From positions 281,474 to 345,473 of the forward strand of contig CAMVNO010000003.1 of NCBI GenBank assembly GCA_947168855.1: DNA of 64,000 nucleotides, in the 5' to 3' direction. The stretch comes from an uncultured Clostridia bacterium (GTDB taxonomy: Bacteria; Bacillota; Clostridia; Christensenellales; CAG-138). Below, piece after piece: positions 16,949 through 25,101 of the stretch. Numbering within the stretch: position 1 is the first letter of the stretch; every line of letters begins with the position of its first letter. Made by a program: the position numbers and the translations under genes. A model generated the notes under the pieces. The model had not been told where the DNA came from. It worked only from the letters and a program-made list of their open reading frames with translations, and ran no database searches.

Positions 16949-17977
16949 CTAAACCTCCAGACGTTCCTGCTGCACCGCAGCGGGTACGGGGTAGTCCAAA
17001 TGCCGGTATGCATCCGGCAAAACGATCCTGCCGCGCGTGGTACGCGCAATGAAGCCGAGCTTCAGAAGATACGGCTCATATACATCCTCGACCGTGCCCG
17101 CGTCCTCGCCGGTATATGCGGCGATCGTGTCCAGACCGACCGGACCGCCCTTGAACACCTCGATCATGGCGGTCAGCATCTTGCGGTCGACCGCGTCAAG
17201 ACCGAGCTCGTCGATCTTCAGCATCTGAAGCGCGTTCTGCGCGGTGGGAAGGTCGATCACGCCGCTGCCGCGCACCTGCGAATAGTCGCGTACGCGCCGC
17301 AAAAGCCGGTTGGCGATACGCGGCGTTCCGCGTGAGCGCGACGCGATCTCCAATGCGCCTTCCTCGTCGATCTCGATATGCAGGATGTCCGCGCTGCGCG
17401 TTACGATCTCCTTCAGACTTTCGGGCGTATACAGCTCCAGCTGCTCCTTGATGCCGAAACGGTCCCGCAGCGGGGAGGAAAGCATGCCGAGCCGCGTCGT
17501 CGCGCCGATCAGCGTAAACCGCGGCAGATCGAGCCGGATGCTCCTTGCGCCGGGACCCTTGCCGATGATGATATCGAGCGCGAAATCCTCCATGGCAGGG
17601 TACAGGACCTCCTCGACGTTCGGGTTCAGCCGGTGGATCTCGTCGATGAACAGCACGTCGCCCGGGCTGAGATTCGTGAGGAGCGCCGCAAGATCGCCCG
17701 CGTGTGTGATCGCGGGACCGCTGGTCACGCGGAGGCTCACGCCCATTTCATTTGCAATGATGCCCGCAAGCGTCGTCTTGCCGAGACCCGGCGGCCCGTA
17801 CAGAAGAGCGTGGTCCAGCGATTCGCCGCGGGACTTTGCCGCCTCGATATAGATCTGCATATGCTCCTTGACGCTCTCCTGACCGATGTATTCGGACAGA
17901 AAATGCGGGCGGATGCTGTATTCGTTTTTTGCGTCCTCTTCCTGCAGGGAGGAGGAGATCAGTCGATCGTCCTGCAT
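16949..17977 (-). CDS. ruvB: Holliday junction branch migration helicase RuvB
   Basis: The 342-aa AAA+ ATPase has [12 protein letters not shown] near the N-terminus, Walker [10 protein letters not shown], Walker [10 protein letters not shown], sensor 1 GATTR and arginine finger region SPLRDRFG, and a C-terminal winged helix. Length and motifs are those of functional RuvB, the motor that drives branch migration with RuvA. Its start is 3 bp after the ruvA stop and its stop one base before the coiled-coil gene. Confidence 0.98.
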   Translation of the reverse strand: MQDDRLISSSLQEEDAKNEYSIRPHFLSEYIGQESVKEHMQIYIEAAKSRGESLDHALLYGPPGLGKTTLAGIIANEMGVSLRVTSGPAITHAGDLAALLTNLSPGDVLFIDEIHRLNPNVEEVLYPAMEDFALDIIIGKGPGARSIRLDLPRFTLIGATTRLGMLSSPLRDRFGIKEQLELYTPESLKEIVTRSADILHIEIDEEGALEIASRSRGTPRIANRLLRRVRDYSQVRGSGVIDLPTAQNALQMLKIDELGLDAVDRKMLTAMIEVFKGGPVGLDTIAAYTGEDAGTVEDVYEPYLLKLGFIARTTRGRIVLPDAYRHLDYPVPAAVQQERLEV

Positions 17978-17980
17978 GTC

Positions 17981-18577
17981 TTACCCCTTTGCCATGCTTC
18001 GTAAAGCTTTTGTGATCAATTCCTCGACGCTGTCCGCTTCTTTGATCTTTGCGACAGCGCGGGACGCGGTCAGCCCGTCGTAGCCGAGCGACGTCAGCGC
18101 GGCGACCGCCTCGCTCTGCATGCTCGGCAGGGAAGGCTTGGATTCCGCGGCCTTGACCGGAGCGGCGCCGACGGATTCCTGACGGATCGATTCGCCGAGC
18201 TCTAAAATCACGCGCTGAGCGGTCTTTCTGCCCATGCCGACGACGCGGTCAAACGCCGCGGGGTTGTCGGTCACGATCGCGGCGCGCACATCCGAAGGTG
18301 TCATCGTCGACAGCACCGAAAGCGCCACCTTGGGTCCGATGCGCGAGACGTTCAGAAGCTTCCGGAACATGTCCCGCTCCTCGGTGTCCGCAAAGCCGTA
18401 CAGCGCCTGCACGCCCTCCGCGAGATGCAGATGCGTGAAGAGCTTCGCCTGTCCGCCGACCGTGAGCGTTTTCAGCGTCATCGTGCTGCAGAACAGCTCA
18501 TAGCCGACGCCCGCCGCTTCGATCACGGCGCGATCCGCGCCGGTTTCGTCTATCGTTCCTCTGATATATGCGTACAT
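17981..18577 (-). CDS. ruvA: Holliday junction DNA-binding protein RuvA
   Basis: The 198-aa protein has the RuvA N-terminal OB fold (MYAYIRGT, GYELF), two helix-hairpin-helix segments (LNVSRIGPKVAL and VVGMGRKTAQRVILEL) and the mobile C-terminal domain III that contacts RuvB (VAALTSLGYD). It holds the four-way junction open for RuvB. Second gene of ruvCAB, 9 bp after ruvC. Confidence 0.98.
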   Translation of the reverse strand: MYAYIRGTIDETGADRAVIEAAGVGYELFCSTMTLKTLTVGGQAKLFTHLHLAEGVQALYGFADTEERDMFRKLLNVSRIGPKVALSVLSTMTPSDVRAAIVTDNPAAFDRVVGMGRKTAQRVILELGESIRQESVGAAPVKAAESKPSLPSMQSEAVAALTSLGYDGLTASRAVAKIKEADSVEELITKALRSMAKG

Positions 18578-18586
18578 CGTTTACTC

Positions 18587-19090
18587 CTATTTGATCCGGT
18601 ATTCTTCCTGCGCGGGTCCGGCGTGGAACGCAAGACACAGCGCCGCGGCAAGCGCGTCCGCCGCGTCATCCGGCTTCGGCTCCGTTTTGAGCCCCAGAAG
18701 CACGCGGATCATCTGCTGGACCTGCTTCTTGTCGGCATGCCCGTTGCCGCAGACGGACTGCTTGATTTCCATCGGCGTGAATTCATACATGGGAATCCCG
18801 CATTGCTGTACGCCGAGGATCGAAACGCCGCGTCCGGAACCGACGGAGATCGCCGTAGTGATGTTGTGATAGAAGAACAGCTCCTCAAACGCCGCCATGT
18901 CCGGATGATACAGCTCGCAAAGCTGCCGGGTCCCGAGATACAGCTTTTCAAGACGATCGGGAAAAGGCAGCGATTTGTCCGTCTCCACGACGCCGAAATC
19001 GACCGGAACGACCGATTGACCGTTCTTCTCAATGACGCCGTAGCCCATGATCGCATAACCCGGATCGATTCCCAAGATGCGCAAAGCCAT
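18587..19090 (-). CDS. ruvC: Crossover junction endodeoxyribonuclease RuvC
   Basis: The 167-aa resolvase begins MALRILGIDPG with the first catalytic aspartate, and has the further acidic residues in AAFEELFF and the C-terminal DDAADALAAAL, forming the RNase H-fold active site. KQSVCGNGHADKKQVQ is the conserved central region. It cuts Holliday junctions bound by RuvAB. GGAGG precedes the start, and a strong promoter (19114-19142) heads the five-gene transcript. Confidence 0.97.
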   Translation of the reverse strand: MALRILGIDPGYAIMGYGVIEKNGQSVVPVDFGVVETDKSLPFPDRLEKLYLGTRQLCELYHPDMAAFEELFFYHNITTAISVGSGRGVSILGVQQCGIPMYEFTPMEIKQSVCGNGHADKKQVQQMIRVLLGLKTEPKPDDAADALAAALCLAFHAGPAQEEYRIK

Positions 19091-19113
19091 ACCTCCACAT
19101 ATAATTTCAACAT

Positions 19114-19142
19114 ATTATATCATAGCATAGGACCCGATGCAA
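19114..19142 (-). promoter_or_regulatory. Sigma-A promoter for ruvC-ruvA-ruvB
   Basis: On the minus strand: TTGCAT (19137-19142), 17-bp spacer, TATAAT (19114-19119). No LexA-type box was recognised around it. Confidence 0.8.
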
Positions 19143-19218
19143 GAAATCCGCATAAAAAAACAGATGATTTTTATACATCCGGCAGCGAAGGAAAGCGGCG
19201 GATGCCTGTATATTTATG

Positions 19219-19247
19219 TTGCAGGCGGGTCCGGTTTATGATACAAT
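19219..19247 (+). promoter_or_regulatory. Sigma-A promoter for the PI-PLC gene cluster
   Basis: TTGCAG (19219-19224), 17-bp spacer, TACAAT (19242-19247), 31 bp before the start codon. Confidence 0.7.
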
Positions 19248-19278
19248 TACTATAATATAGGAAACGGAGGATCTCCGC

Positions 19279-20283
19279 ATGGAAACCAAAAAGAGCAAAA
19301 AAGCAAAGCGGCTGCTGCATCTTCTGTGGATCATTCCGCTGCTGATCGTTCTGACGCTCGGCACGATCCTGTATCTCGTGCCCGCGCTGGAAACCGTCGA
19401 CCGCACGCCGGTCGAGGGTTCGGCGGACTGGATGAAGCACCTTCCCGACGACATGCCGCTTTCGAAGGTCGTTCTGCCCGGCACGCACGACAGCGCGACA
19501 AAGAACGTACAGCTTGCGTACATCACGAGATGTCAGGCGCTTTCGATCGGCGAACAGCTCGAAGCCGGCTTCCGGTATCTGGATATCCGTCTCGGCGCAA
19601 GCGGCGAGCAGTTTCGTATGATGCACGGCTTCACAAGCTGCACCACGTCCGGCTGGCCGTGGGCGGCGACGCTGTATCTCGACGACGTACTTTCCGATTG
19701 CTACGCCTTCCTGGTGGCGCATCCGAGCGAAACGATCGTCTTTGCGGTCAAGCAGGAATACGGCGGCGAAACGCCGGAACAGTTCGAAGCGCTGCTCTCC
19801 GCGTACATTGCGAAGAATCCGGACGCATGGCTGCTTTCCGACACGATCCCCACGGTGGGCGAGGCGCGCGGCAAAATCTTTCTCACGCGGCATTATGAGA
19901 ACGCTTCGGCGCCGGTGCCGACGCTCGGATTTCCGTGCTACTGGCAGACGCAGAACGGGCACGACGACGTGACGCCGAACGCCGCTGCGCACGAAAACGG
20001 CAGCTACACGCTGATCGTGCAGGACCGTTACGAATACGACGCGCCGGATAAGCTGGACGCGTTCCGGAAGGGACTGAAAGCCGCGCAGACGGACGAAACG
20101 CACCTAACGATCAGCTTCCTGTCCACCAAGGGCAGCGGCTCGTTCGGACACCCGTACAGTCTCGCAAAGACGCTGAATCCCGAGCTGATGCAGCTCACCG
20201 ATCCGCTGATCGGCTGGATCGTCACGGACTTCGGCTCGCCTGCGATCGCGGCGCGCATCTATAAAACGAATTTCAACAGATGA
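19279..20283 (+). CDS. Membrane-anchored PI-PLC-like phosphodiesterase
   Basis: The 334-aa protein has one N-terminal membrane anchor (about 11-34) and an external PI-PLC X-type domain: LPGTHDSAT (H70, D71), FRYLDIRLG and MMHG (H116), matching the two catalytic histidines and the substrate-binding arginine of bacterial phosphatidylinositol-specific phospholipase C; an ISFLSTKGSG strand follows. Family members cleave PI or GPI-type phosphodiesters by a metal-free cyclic mechanism. GGAGG lies 9 bases before the ATG. Its post-membrane PVEGSA linker recurs in the next gene product, so the two probably share topology and location. The substrate in this host is unknown. Confidence 0.85.
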   Translation: METKKSKKAKRLLHLLWIIPLLIVLTLGTILYLVPALETVDRTPVEGSADWMKHLPDDMPLSKVVLPGTHDSATKNVQLAYITRCQALSIGEQLEAGFRYLDIRLGASGEQFRMMHGFTSCTTSGWPWAATLYLDDVLSDCYAFLVAHPSETIVFAVKQEYGGETPEQFEALLSAYIAKNPDAWLLSDTIPTVGEARGKIFLTRHYENASAPVPTLGFPCYWQTQNGHDDVTPNAAAHENGSYTLIVQDRYEYDAPDKLDAFRKGLKAAQTDETHLTISFLSTKGSGSFGHPYSLAKTLNPELMQLTDPLIGWIVTDFGSPAIAARIYKTNFNR

Positions 20284-20301
20284 GGAAGAGAGTACGGTCA
20301 T

Positions 20302-21366
20302 ATGAAAAAAGCATTGAAGATCATCGGGATCATCCTGCTGTGCCTGGTACTGCTCTTTGCCGGCTACGTCGCTTATGTGCTGATCGGCTACCACCGCATC
20401 GGCGATCAGCCGCTTCCGGTCGAGGGCTCGGCGTCCGGCACGCTCGGCACGGGAACGGAATACAAGGCCGTTTCCTACAATATCGGCTTCGGCGCGTATG
20501 AATCCGATTTCGGCTTCTTCATGGACGGCGGAAGCCGCGCGCGGGCGTGGTCGAAGAGCCGTCTCGACAACAATCTCCGGAACATTGCGCGCGTTCTTAA
20601 GGAAACGAACGCCGATCTGTATCTCATTCAGGAGATCGACATCGGCTCGACGCGGAGCTATCAGGTCGACGAGCGCCCGTACCTTATTGACGCGCTCGGC
20701 GGGACGGCATACACCTTTGCGCAGAACTACGATTCGTCGTTCCTTGCCTATCCGGTCACACAGCCGTTCGGCAAAGCGCGGTCCGGACTGATGACGTTCT
20801 CGAAAGCGCCCGTCACGACGGCGGAACGCCGGGAGGTTCCGGTCGAATCCGGCTTTACGAAGTTCCTCGATCTCGACCGCTGCTATGCAAAGCACCGTAT
20901 TCCGCTTGCGGACGGCGGCGAGCTGGTGCTCTATAACCTGCATCTGTCCGCTTATACGTCCGACGGCAAGATCGCCTATGAACAGCTGGAAATCCTGCTG
21001 AGCGACATACAGTCCGAATACGAAAAGGGAAATTGCTGCATCGCGGGCGGCGATTTCAACAAGGACCTGCTCGGCGATTCCTCGCAGTATTTCGGCAAAT
21101 CGGATATCGAGTATACCTGGGCGCAGCCGATCCCGGACAGCATGTTCGAGGGACGGAACATCACGCTGATCGCGCCGATCGACGAAGCGAACCCCGTTCC
21201 GAGCTGCCGCAACGCCGACGGACCGTATCACGAGGGACAGTATACGCTGACGATCGACGGCTTCCTGGTCACGGACAACGTCGAGGTTGTCTCCGCGACG
21301 GTGATCGACACCGGCTTTGTGTATTCCGATCACAATCCGGTTGAGATGCGATTCATTCTGAACTGA
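20302..21366 (+). CDS. Membrane-anchored endonuclease/exonuclease/phosphatase-fold protein
   Basis: The 354-aa product has one membrane segment (about 6-28) and an EEP domain with the metal and catalytic landmarks in order: VSYNIGFG (N60), LIQEID (E111), YNLHLSAY, GGDFNKD, IDGFLVT and SDHNPV. These enzymes hydrolyse phosphodiesters or phosphomonoesters, including nucleic acids, sphingomyelin and phosphoinositides. With a PI-PLC-like neighbour 18 bp upstream and the same anchored layout, an extracellular phospholipid or phosphoinositide substrate is a reasonable inference. The following gene starts 12 bp later. Confidence 0.85.
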   Translation: MKKALKIIGIILLCLVLLFAGYVAYVLIGYHRIGDQPLPVEGSASGTLGTGTEYKAVSYNIGFGAYESDFGFFMDGGSRARAWSKSRLDNNLRNIARVLKETNADLYLIQEIDIGSTRSYQVDERPYLIDALGGTAYTFAQNYDSSFLAYPVTQPFGKARSGLMTFSKAPVTTAERREVPVESGFTKFLDLDRCYAKHRIPLADGGELVLYNLHLSAYTSDGKIAYEQLEILLSDIQSEYEKGNCCIAGGDFNKDLLGDSSQYFGKSDIEYTWAQPIPDSMFEGRNITLIAPIDEANPVPSCRNADGPYHEGQYTLTIDGFLVTDNVEVVSATVIDTGFVYSDHNPVEMRFILN

Positions 21367-21378
21367 AGGAGAAACAAT

Positions 21379-21825
21379 ATGGCGAAGCTCTTCATTTATT
21401 ATACGCTGTCCGGAAACGGCGACGCCGCTGCGGACTATCTGAAAGAAAAGGGATACGAGATTCGCAGGGTCGAACCTGCTAAGCTGCCGCCGAAGAAATT
21501 CTTCCTGCAGATCCTGCAGTGCGGCTTCAACGCCGGTCGGAAGTACTGCGAACCGCTGAAGGCGTATGACGCAGACGTTTCCGCGTTCGATGAGATCGTG
21601 ATCGGCTCGCCGGTCTGGAACGGGCGGCTGTCCTGCCCGATCAACACCGTTCTCAAAGAGACGGAGCTCAAGGGCAGGCAGGTGACGTTCGTGCTGTATT
21701 CCGGCAGCGGCGAGGCAAAGAAGGCCGAAGAGCAGATCCGCGCGGCGCTGCCCGATGCGAAGATCATCCACCTCAAGGAGCCGAAAAAGAATCCCGAAAT
21801 GCTCTATCGGCTTTCGGAACTCTGA
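21379..21825 (+). CDS. Flavodoxin-like protein
   Basis: The 148-aa product has the flavodoxin FMN-loop pattern near the N-terminus (YYTLSGNGDAAADYL), a second loop GSPVWNGRLSCPIN and a third VLYSGSGEAKKA, so it should bind a flavin non-covalently and carry electrons or act as a small NAD(P)H:quinone reductase. AGGAG precedes the start. It is in line with two membrane hydrolases and a lipase-like gene; no redox partner is evident. Confidence 0.8.
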   Translation: MAKLFIYYTLSGNGDAAADYLKEKGYEIRRVEPAKLPPKKFFLQILQCGFNAGRKYCEPLKAYDADVSAFDEIVIGSPVWNGRLSCPINTVLKETELKGRQVTFVLYSGSGEAKKAEEQIRAALPDAKIIHLKEPKKNPEMLYRLSEL

Positions 21826-21828
21826 TCC

Positions 21829-22650
21829 ATGGAACATACGGTCTGCAAAACCGCATATCCGATCCTGCTGGTGCACGGCGCCGGCTTCCGGGACCTGAAG
21901 ATCCCCGTTTATTGGGGCAGGATTCCGAATGTGCTGCGCGGACACGGCGCAGCGGTCTTTTTCGGCGAACAGGACTGCTGGGCAAGCACGGAGACGAACG
22001 CGTACGCGCTCTGCGAGCGGATTGACGCGATCCTTTCGGAGACCGGCGCAAAGAAGGTCAACATCATCGCGCATTCGAAGGGCGGTCTGGAGGTGCGCAT
22101 GGCGGCTTCGTCGCTCGGATACGGCGCGAAGATCGCAAGCATCACCACGATCGGCACGCCGCATCGCGGGTCAAAGACGTTCACACAGTTTCTGCGTGCG
22201 CCGCGTGTGTTCTTCTCCGTCGCGGCGTTTGCGGTCAATAACTGGATCCGGCTCGTCGGCGACCGGAAGCCGGATTTTCGCCGTGTGTGCGAGGAGTTTT
22301 CCGTTTCGCATATGGAGCGGTTCAACGCGGAGAATCCGGACGTGCCCGGCGTCTTTTATCAAAGCGCCGCAGGCGTGATGAAGCATCCGTTTTCGGATAT
22401 CAACCTGTTCACGGCGTGCTGTGTGCTGAACCGCATTGAAGGACCGAACGACGGACTGGTCTCCGTCGAATCGGCAAGATGGGGTGAACGCTGCATCGAG
22501 CTTCGCGGCAGCACCCGCCGCGGGATCTCGCACCTTGATGAGATCGACCTGCGCCGTTCGCCGTTCTCGCGAAAGACGGGGAAGGGCGTGCGGGACATCA
22601 CGGATTTCTATGTCGAGCTCGTCCACGATCTCAAAAACCGAGGTTTCTGA
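21829..22650 (+). CDS. Alpha/beta hydrolase, triacylglycerol lipase-like
   Basis: The 273-aa protein has an oxyanion-hole HGAGF near the N-terminus, the nucleophile elbow AHSKGGLE (Ser within HSKGG, variant of GHSxGG), TIGTPHRGS, an acid in EGPNDGLVS and a candidate catalytic His in ISHLDEID, as in bacterial lipases and PGAP1-like esterases. No signal peptide is visible, so it is cytoplasmic or exported by other means. It starts 3 bp after the flavodoxin stop and is closed by a strong terminator. Confidence 0.8.
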   Translation: MEHTVCKTAYPILLVHGAGFRDLKIPVYWGRIPNVLRGHGAAVFFGEQDCWASTETNAYALCERIDAILSETGAKKVNIIAHSKGGLEVRMAASSLGYGAKIASITTIGTPHRGSKTFTQFLRAPRVFFSVAAFAVNNWIRLVGDRKPDFRRVCEEFSVSHMERFNAENPDVPGVFYQSAAGVMKHPFSDINLFTACCVLNRIEGPNDGLVSVESARWGERCIELRGSTRRGISHLDEIDLRRSPFSRKTGKGVRDITDFYVELVHDLKNRGF

Positions 22651-22657
22651 ATCAAAA

Positions 22658-22686
22658 AAAGACCCGCGAAACATTCGCGGGTCTTT
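22658..22686. terminator. Bidirectional rho-independent terminator
   Basis: AAAGACCCGCGAA (22658-22670) pairs with TTCGCGGGTCTTT (22674-22686) around ACA. It separates the convergent lipase and SH3 genes. Confidence 0.9.
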
Positions 22687-22696
22687 GCCTGTCGCC

Positions 22697-23560
22697 TTAC
22701 TTTTTCTTATTGACTTTGATGTACTCGGCGTACATATAGCCCTTCTTGCCGTCGGGCGTCTTGACGTAATACCAGCTCTTGCCGCTGCTGTCTTTTTCGG
22801 TCTTGAGGATCGTAACGGCCGTGCCGCTTTCATATTCCTTGATGCACTCGGATTTGTTGTTGGCACTCTTGCGAAGCGCGATCCGGGAGACGATGACCTT
22901 GCCGGTCTGTTCTCCGGAAGCGGCGCTGGTCGGCGCGGAACCCTTGGTGATGTAATCGCTCTTGATGTAGCCGTATTTGTCGCCGCACTTTAAGAACCAC
23001 CAGCCGTCCTGTTCCACGTAGAGCGTGACGGCGGTATTCTTTGCGATCTTGGATTTCACCAGCGTAGAGTTCTTGTTCGGCTCCTTGCGCATATTGACCT
23101 TGTCCGCGCTGACGTAGCCCTTCTGCGCATTGTTCTTCATTGCGGTGGTGGGCGACGTATAGTACTTGGAGGCGGACGGCGAAGCGCTCGCGCCGGAAGC
23201 GGCGGGAGAGGCGGCGCCGGGCGTTGTGATCACGATCGAGCTGGGACCTGCGGACTCGCTGCCGTTCGGCGTTGCGTTCGGGTCGACGGTTGCGTTCGGG
23301 TCGACGGTTGCGTTCGGATCGGGTGTTTCGTTCGGATCGGGCGTGACCGGTTCTGGCGTGGCCGGCTCGGGAGAAGGCTCCGCAGTCTCCTCGGGCGCGA
23401 TGCTTTCCTGCGCGCTCGGATCGACGGTGCGGTTATCGTTTTTCTTGCAGCGGGAAACGCCGACGATCGTCAGGATAATGATCGCGATCAACAGGACGCC
23501 GATCGCCGATAAAAACATGATACCGGCAGGAGTGGGTTTGAATTTCAGTTTCTTTGCCAT
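22697..23560 (-). CDS. Membrane-anchored protein with two SH3b domains
   Basis: The 287-aa product has a short basic N-terminus, one membrane helix (about 13-35), a Pro/Glu/Asp/Asn-rich linker containing DPNAT and PDPNET repeats (about 65-100), an Ala/Ser-rich stretch, and two bacterial SH3 domains: about 148-205 (KVNMRKEPNKNSTLV, WWFLKCGDKYGYI) and about 220-283 (ALRKSANNKSEC, WYYVKTPDGKKGYM). SH3b domains bind peptidoglycan or regulate wall enzymes, so this is a likely wall-contacting membrane protein without its own catalytic domain. The start has a GGAAGGGGA site. Transcribed alone, towards the lipase gene. Confidence 0.85.
   Translation of the reverse strand: MAKKLKFKPTPAGIMFLSAIGVLLIAIIILTIVGVSRCKKNDNRTVDPSAQESIAPEETAEPSPEPATPEPVTPDPNETPDPNATVDPNATVDPNATPNGSESAGPSSIVITTPGAASPAASGASASPSASKYYTSPTTAMKNNAQKGYVSADKVNMRKEPNKNSTLVKSKIAKNTAVTLYVEQDGWWFLKCGDKYGYIKSDYITKGSAPTSAASGEQTGKVIVSRIALRKSANNKSECIKEYESGTAVTILKTEKDSSGKSWYYVKTPDGKKGYMYAEYIKVNKKK
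23271..23324. repeat. 18-bp tandem repeats in the SH3 protein linker
   Basis: Three consecutive 18-bp units begin at 23271, 23289 and 23307; the first two are identical (GTTGCGTTCGGGTCGACG) and the third differs at its end. They encode VDPNAT-type hexapeptides, a likely site of length variation between strains. Confidence 0.8.
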
Positions 23561-23741
23561 GTCGATTCCCCTTCCTAAAAGTGAGATTCTCCTTTATGTA
23601 CCCTTATCATACACGATTTCTCTGAAAAAGAAAAGTATGTAAATAGATATTTTTTGCTAAATTTTTGCGGAATTTTCATGAAGAAACGCAGTTTTGCGGC
23701 GTATCATGCAAAAATATAGAAAAAGTTGTTGCAAAAAGATA

Positions 23742-23770
23742 TGGAAATTGCGAGAACAGTATGCTATAAT
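23742..23770 (+). promoter_or_regulatory. Extended -10 promoter for the hydrogenase operon
   Basis: TGGAAA (23742-23747), 17-bp spacer, TATAAT (23765-23770) preceded by TGC. The 248-bp gap here is strikingly AT-rich compared with flanking DNA, with A-tracts between 23600 and 23740 that may bend DNA or bind regulators; no gene is seen in it. Confidence 0.65.
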
Positions 23771-23808
23771 ATTCGATGGTCAATAATCTCATCTTTTAAG
23801 GAGGATGT

Positions 23809-24306
23809 ATGACGAACAAAATCACCGAAATCCCGTTTCGGGGAACGCCCGAACAGGAAGCCAAACTGAAGGAGGTCATTGCGCAGCACAAGGGTCAGAC
23901 TGACGCAATGATGCCTGTGCTGCAGAAGGCGCAGGAGATCTACGGCTATCTGCCGATCGAAGTGCAGACCATGGTCGCGGAAGGACTCGGCGTGTCGCTT
24001 GAACAGGTTTACGGCGTTTCCACGTTCTATTCCTGGTTCACGCTGGAACCGAAGGGCGAGCATCTGATCCGCGTCTGCCTCGGAACCGCCTGCTATGTCA
24101 AGGGCTCTGCGGACATTCTTGCGGAGCTGGAGCGTCAGCTCGGCATCAAGGCGGGGCACACCACCAACGACGGCAAGTTTACGCTCGAAGCAACCCGCTG
24201 CCTCGGCTGCTGCGGTCTTGCTCCGGTTATGACGATTGACGACGACGTTTTCGGAAGACTGGTTCCCGCTGACGTCAAGGGTATCTTGGACAAATTCCGC
24301 GCATAA
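23809..24306 (+). CDS. hydC: NADH-dependent [FeFe]-hydrogenase subunit HydC (NuoE-like, thioredoxin-fold 2Fe-2S)
   Basis: The 165-aa protein matches the 24-kDa NuoE/HydC family: helical N-terminal half with MMPVLQKAQEIYGYLP and VYGVSTFYSWF, then a thioredoxin-like domain with cluster cysteines C90, C95, C131 and C135 (CLGTAC, CLGCCG). In trimeric bifurcating hydrogenases this subunit binds HydB and carries one [2Fe-2S]. AAGGAGG precedes the ATG. It is first of ten co-directional genes ending with hydB and hydA, and seven regulatory or accessory genes separate it from its enzyme partners. Confidence 0.93.
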   Translation: MTNKITEIPFRGTPEQEAKLKEVIAQHKGQTDAMMPVLQKAQEIYGYLPIEVQTMVAEGLGVSLEQVYGVSTFYSWFTLEPKGEHLIRVCLGTACYVKGSADILAELERQLGIKAGHTTNDGKFTLEATRCLGCCGLAPVMTIDDDVFGRLVPADVKGILDKFRA

Positions 24307-24322
24307 TCGAAAGGAAACGAGT

Positions 24323-24661
24323 ATGACTATCCGGGAGATCGCCGAACGAATCGACGCAGTTGTATATGCCGAGCCGGAACAGATGGACGAGGATATGAAC
24401 GGCGCGTTCGGCAGCGACATGATGAGCGACGTGCTTGCTTTCGCGGAAGACCGTGACGTGCTTCTGACGGGGCTTTTAAATCCGCAGATCGTGCGCACGG
24501 CGCATATGCTTGACATGAGCTGCATCATCATTGTCCGCGGAAAGACGGCAACGGAGGAGATCAAGCGGCTTGCCGCCGACAATCAAATCGCGCTGCTCGA
24601 GACCAAGCTGACGATGTATGAAGCCAGCGGCAAATTGTACGAAGGCGGTCTGGGAAGATGA
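24323..24661 (+). CDS. DRTGG domain protein (first copy)
   Basis: The 112-aa product (MTIREIAERID...) looks like a stand-alone DRTGG/HPr-kinase N-terminal-like domain, with GAFGSDMMSDVLAF, LLTGLLNPQIVRTAHMLDM and ALLETKLTMYEASGKLYEGG. Such domains also occur in phosphotransacetylases and CBS proteins and are thought to bind small ligands; no catalytic residues are apparent. AAAGGAAAC precedes ATG 24323; a longer frame from 24236 would overlap hydC. Its last 4 bases overlap the next start (ATGA). A second homologous gene lies at 26393. Confidence 0.8.
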   Translation: MTIREIAERIDAVVYAEPEQMDEDMNGAFGSDMMSDVLAFAEDRDVLLTGLLNPQIVRTAHMLDMSCIIIVRGKTATEEIKRLAADNQIALLETKLTMYEASGKLYEGGLGR

Positions 24662-25092
24662 CGGCAGACAGTAATGCACTCCATTTCCATTATGATGTGG
24701 ACGGGAACAATTTCACGTCCGCGGGCGAGGCTTCCGTTCAGGTGAAGCGGATGCTGCGGCAGATGGGATATCATCCCGATCTGATCCGCCGTATTTCCGT
24801 TGCAATGTACGAGGGCGAGATCAACATGGTCATCCACGCCAAGGGCGGGGACGCCGATGTTTACGTCACGCCGGACTGCATCACGGTCGTCCTGAAGGAC
24901 GTCGGTCCCGGCATCAAGGATGTCAATCTTGCCATGCAGGAAGGCTATTCCACCGCACCGGACAATATCCGTTCGCTCGGCTTCGGCGCCGGCATGGGTC
25001 TGCCGAACATGAAGCGTTACTCGGATGAGCTCAAGATCGATTCCGTCGTCGGCGTAGGCACGACGATTGAGATGACTTTCAGATCGGCATAA
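24658..25092 (+). CDS. Anti-sigma-factor-type ATP-binding protein (GHKL, RsbW-like), first copy
   Basis: The 144-aa protein is a single HATPase_c domain: N-box EGEINMVIHA, G1 box DVGPGI, G2 box GFGAGMGLPNM and a final GVGTTIEMTF strand. This matches RsbW/SpoIIAB-like serine kinases that bind partners or phosphorylate anti-anti-sigma factors. No anti-anti-sigma (STAS) gene is nearby, so the target is unclear; the neighbouring DRTGG proteins are candidates. Overlaps the upstream gene by 4 nt and is 9 bp before the iron-sulphur protein gene. Confidence 0.85.
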   Translation: MTADSNALHFHYDVDGNNFTSAGEASVQVKRMLRQMGYHPDLIRRISVAMYEGEINMVIHAKGGDADVYVTPDCITVVLKDVGPGIKDVNLAMQEGYSTAPDNIRSLGFGAGMGLPNMKRYSDELKIDSVVGVGTTIEMTFRSA

Positions 25093-25101
25093 GGAGGAAC
25101 C

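Noticed and set aside
19100-19145. LexA box at the ruvC promoter
   Set aside because: No CGAACN4GTTCG-like sequence within the promoter region.
20104-22164. Minus-strand open frame of 686 codons opposite three plus-strand genes
   Set aside because: Spans several well supported genes, composition Arg/Asp/Ala-rich and no recognisable motif.
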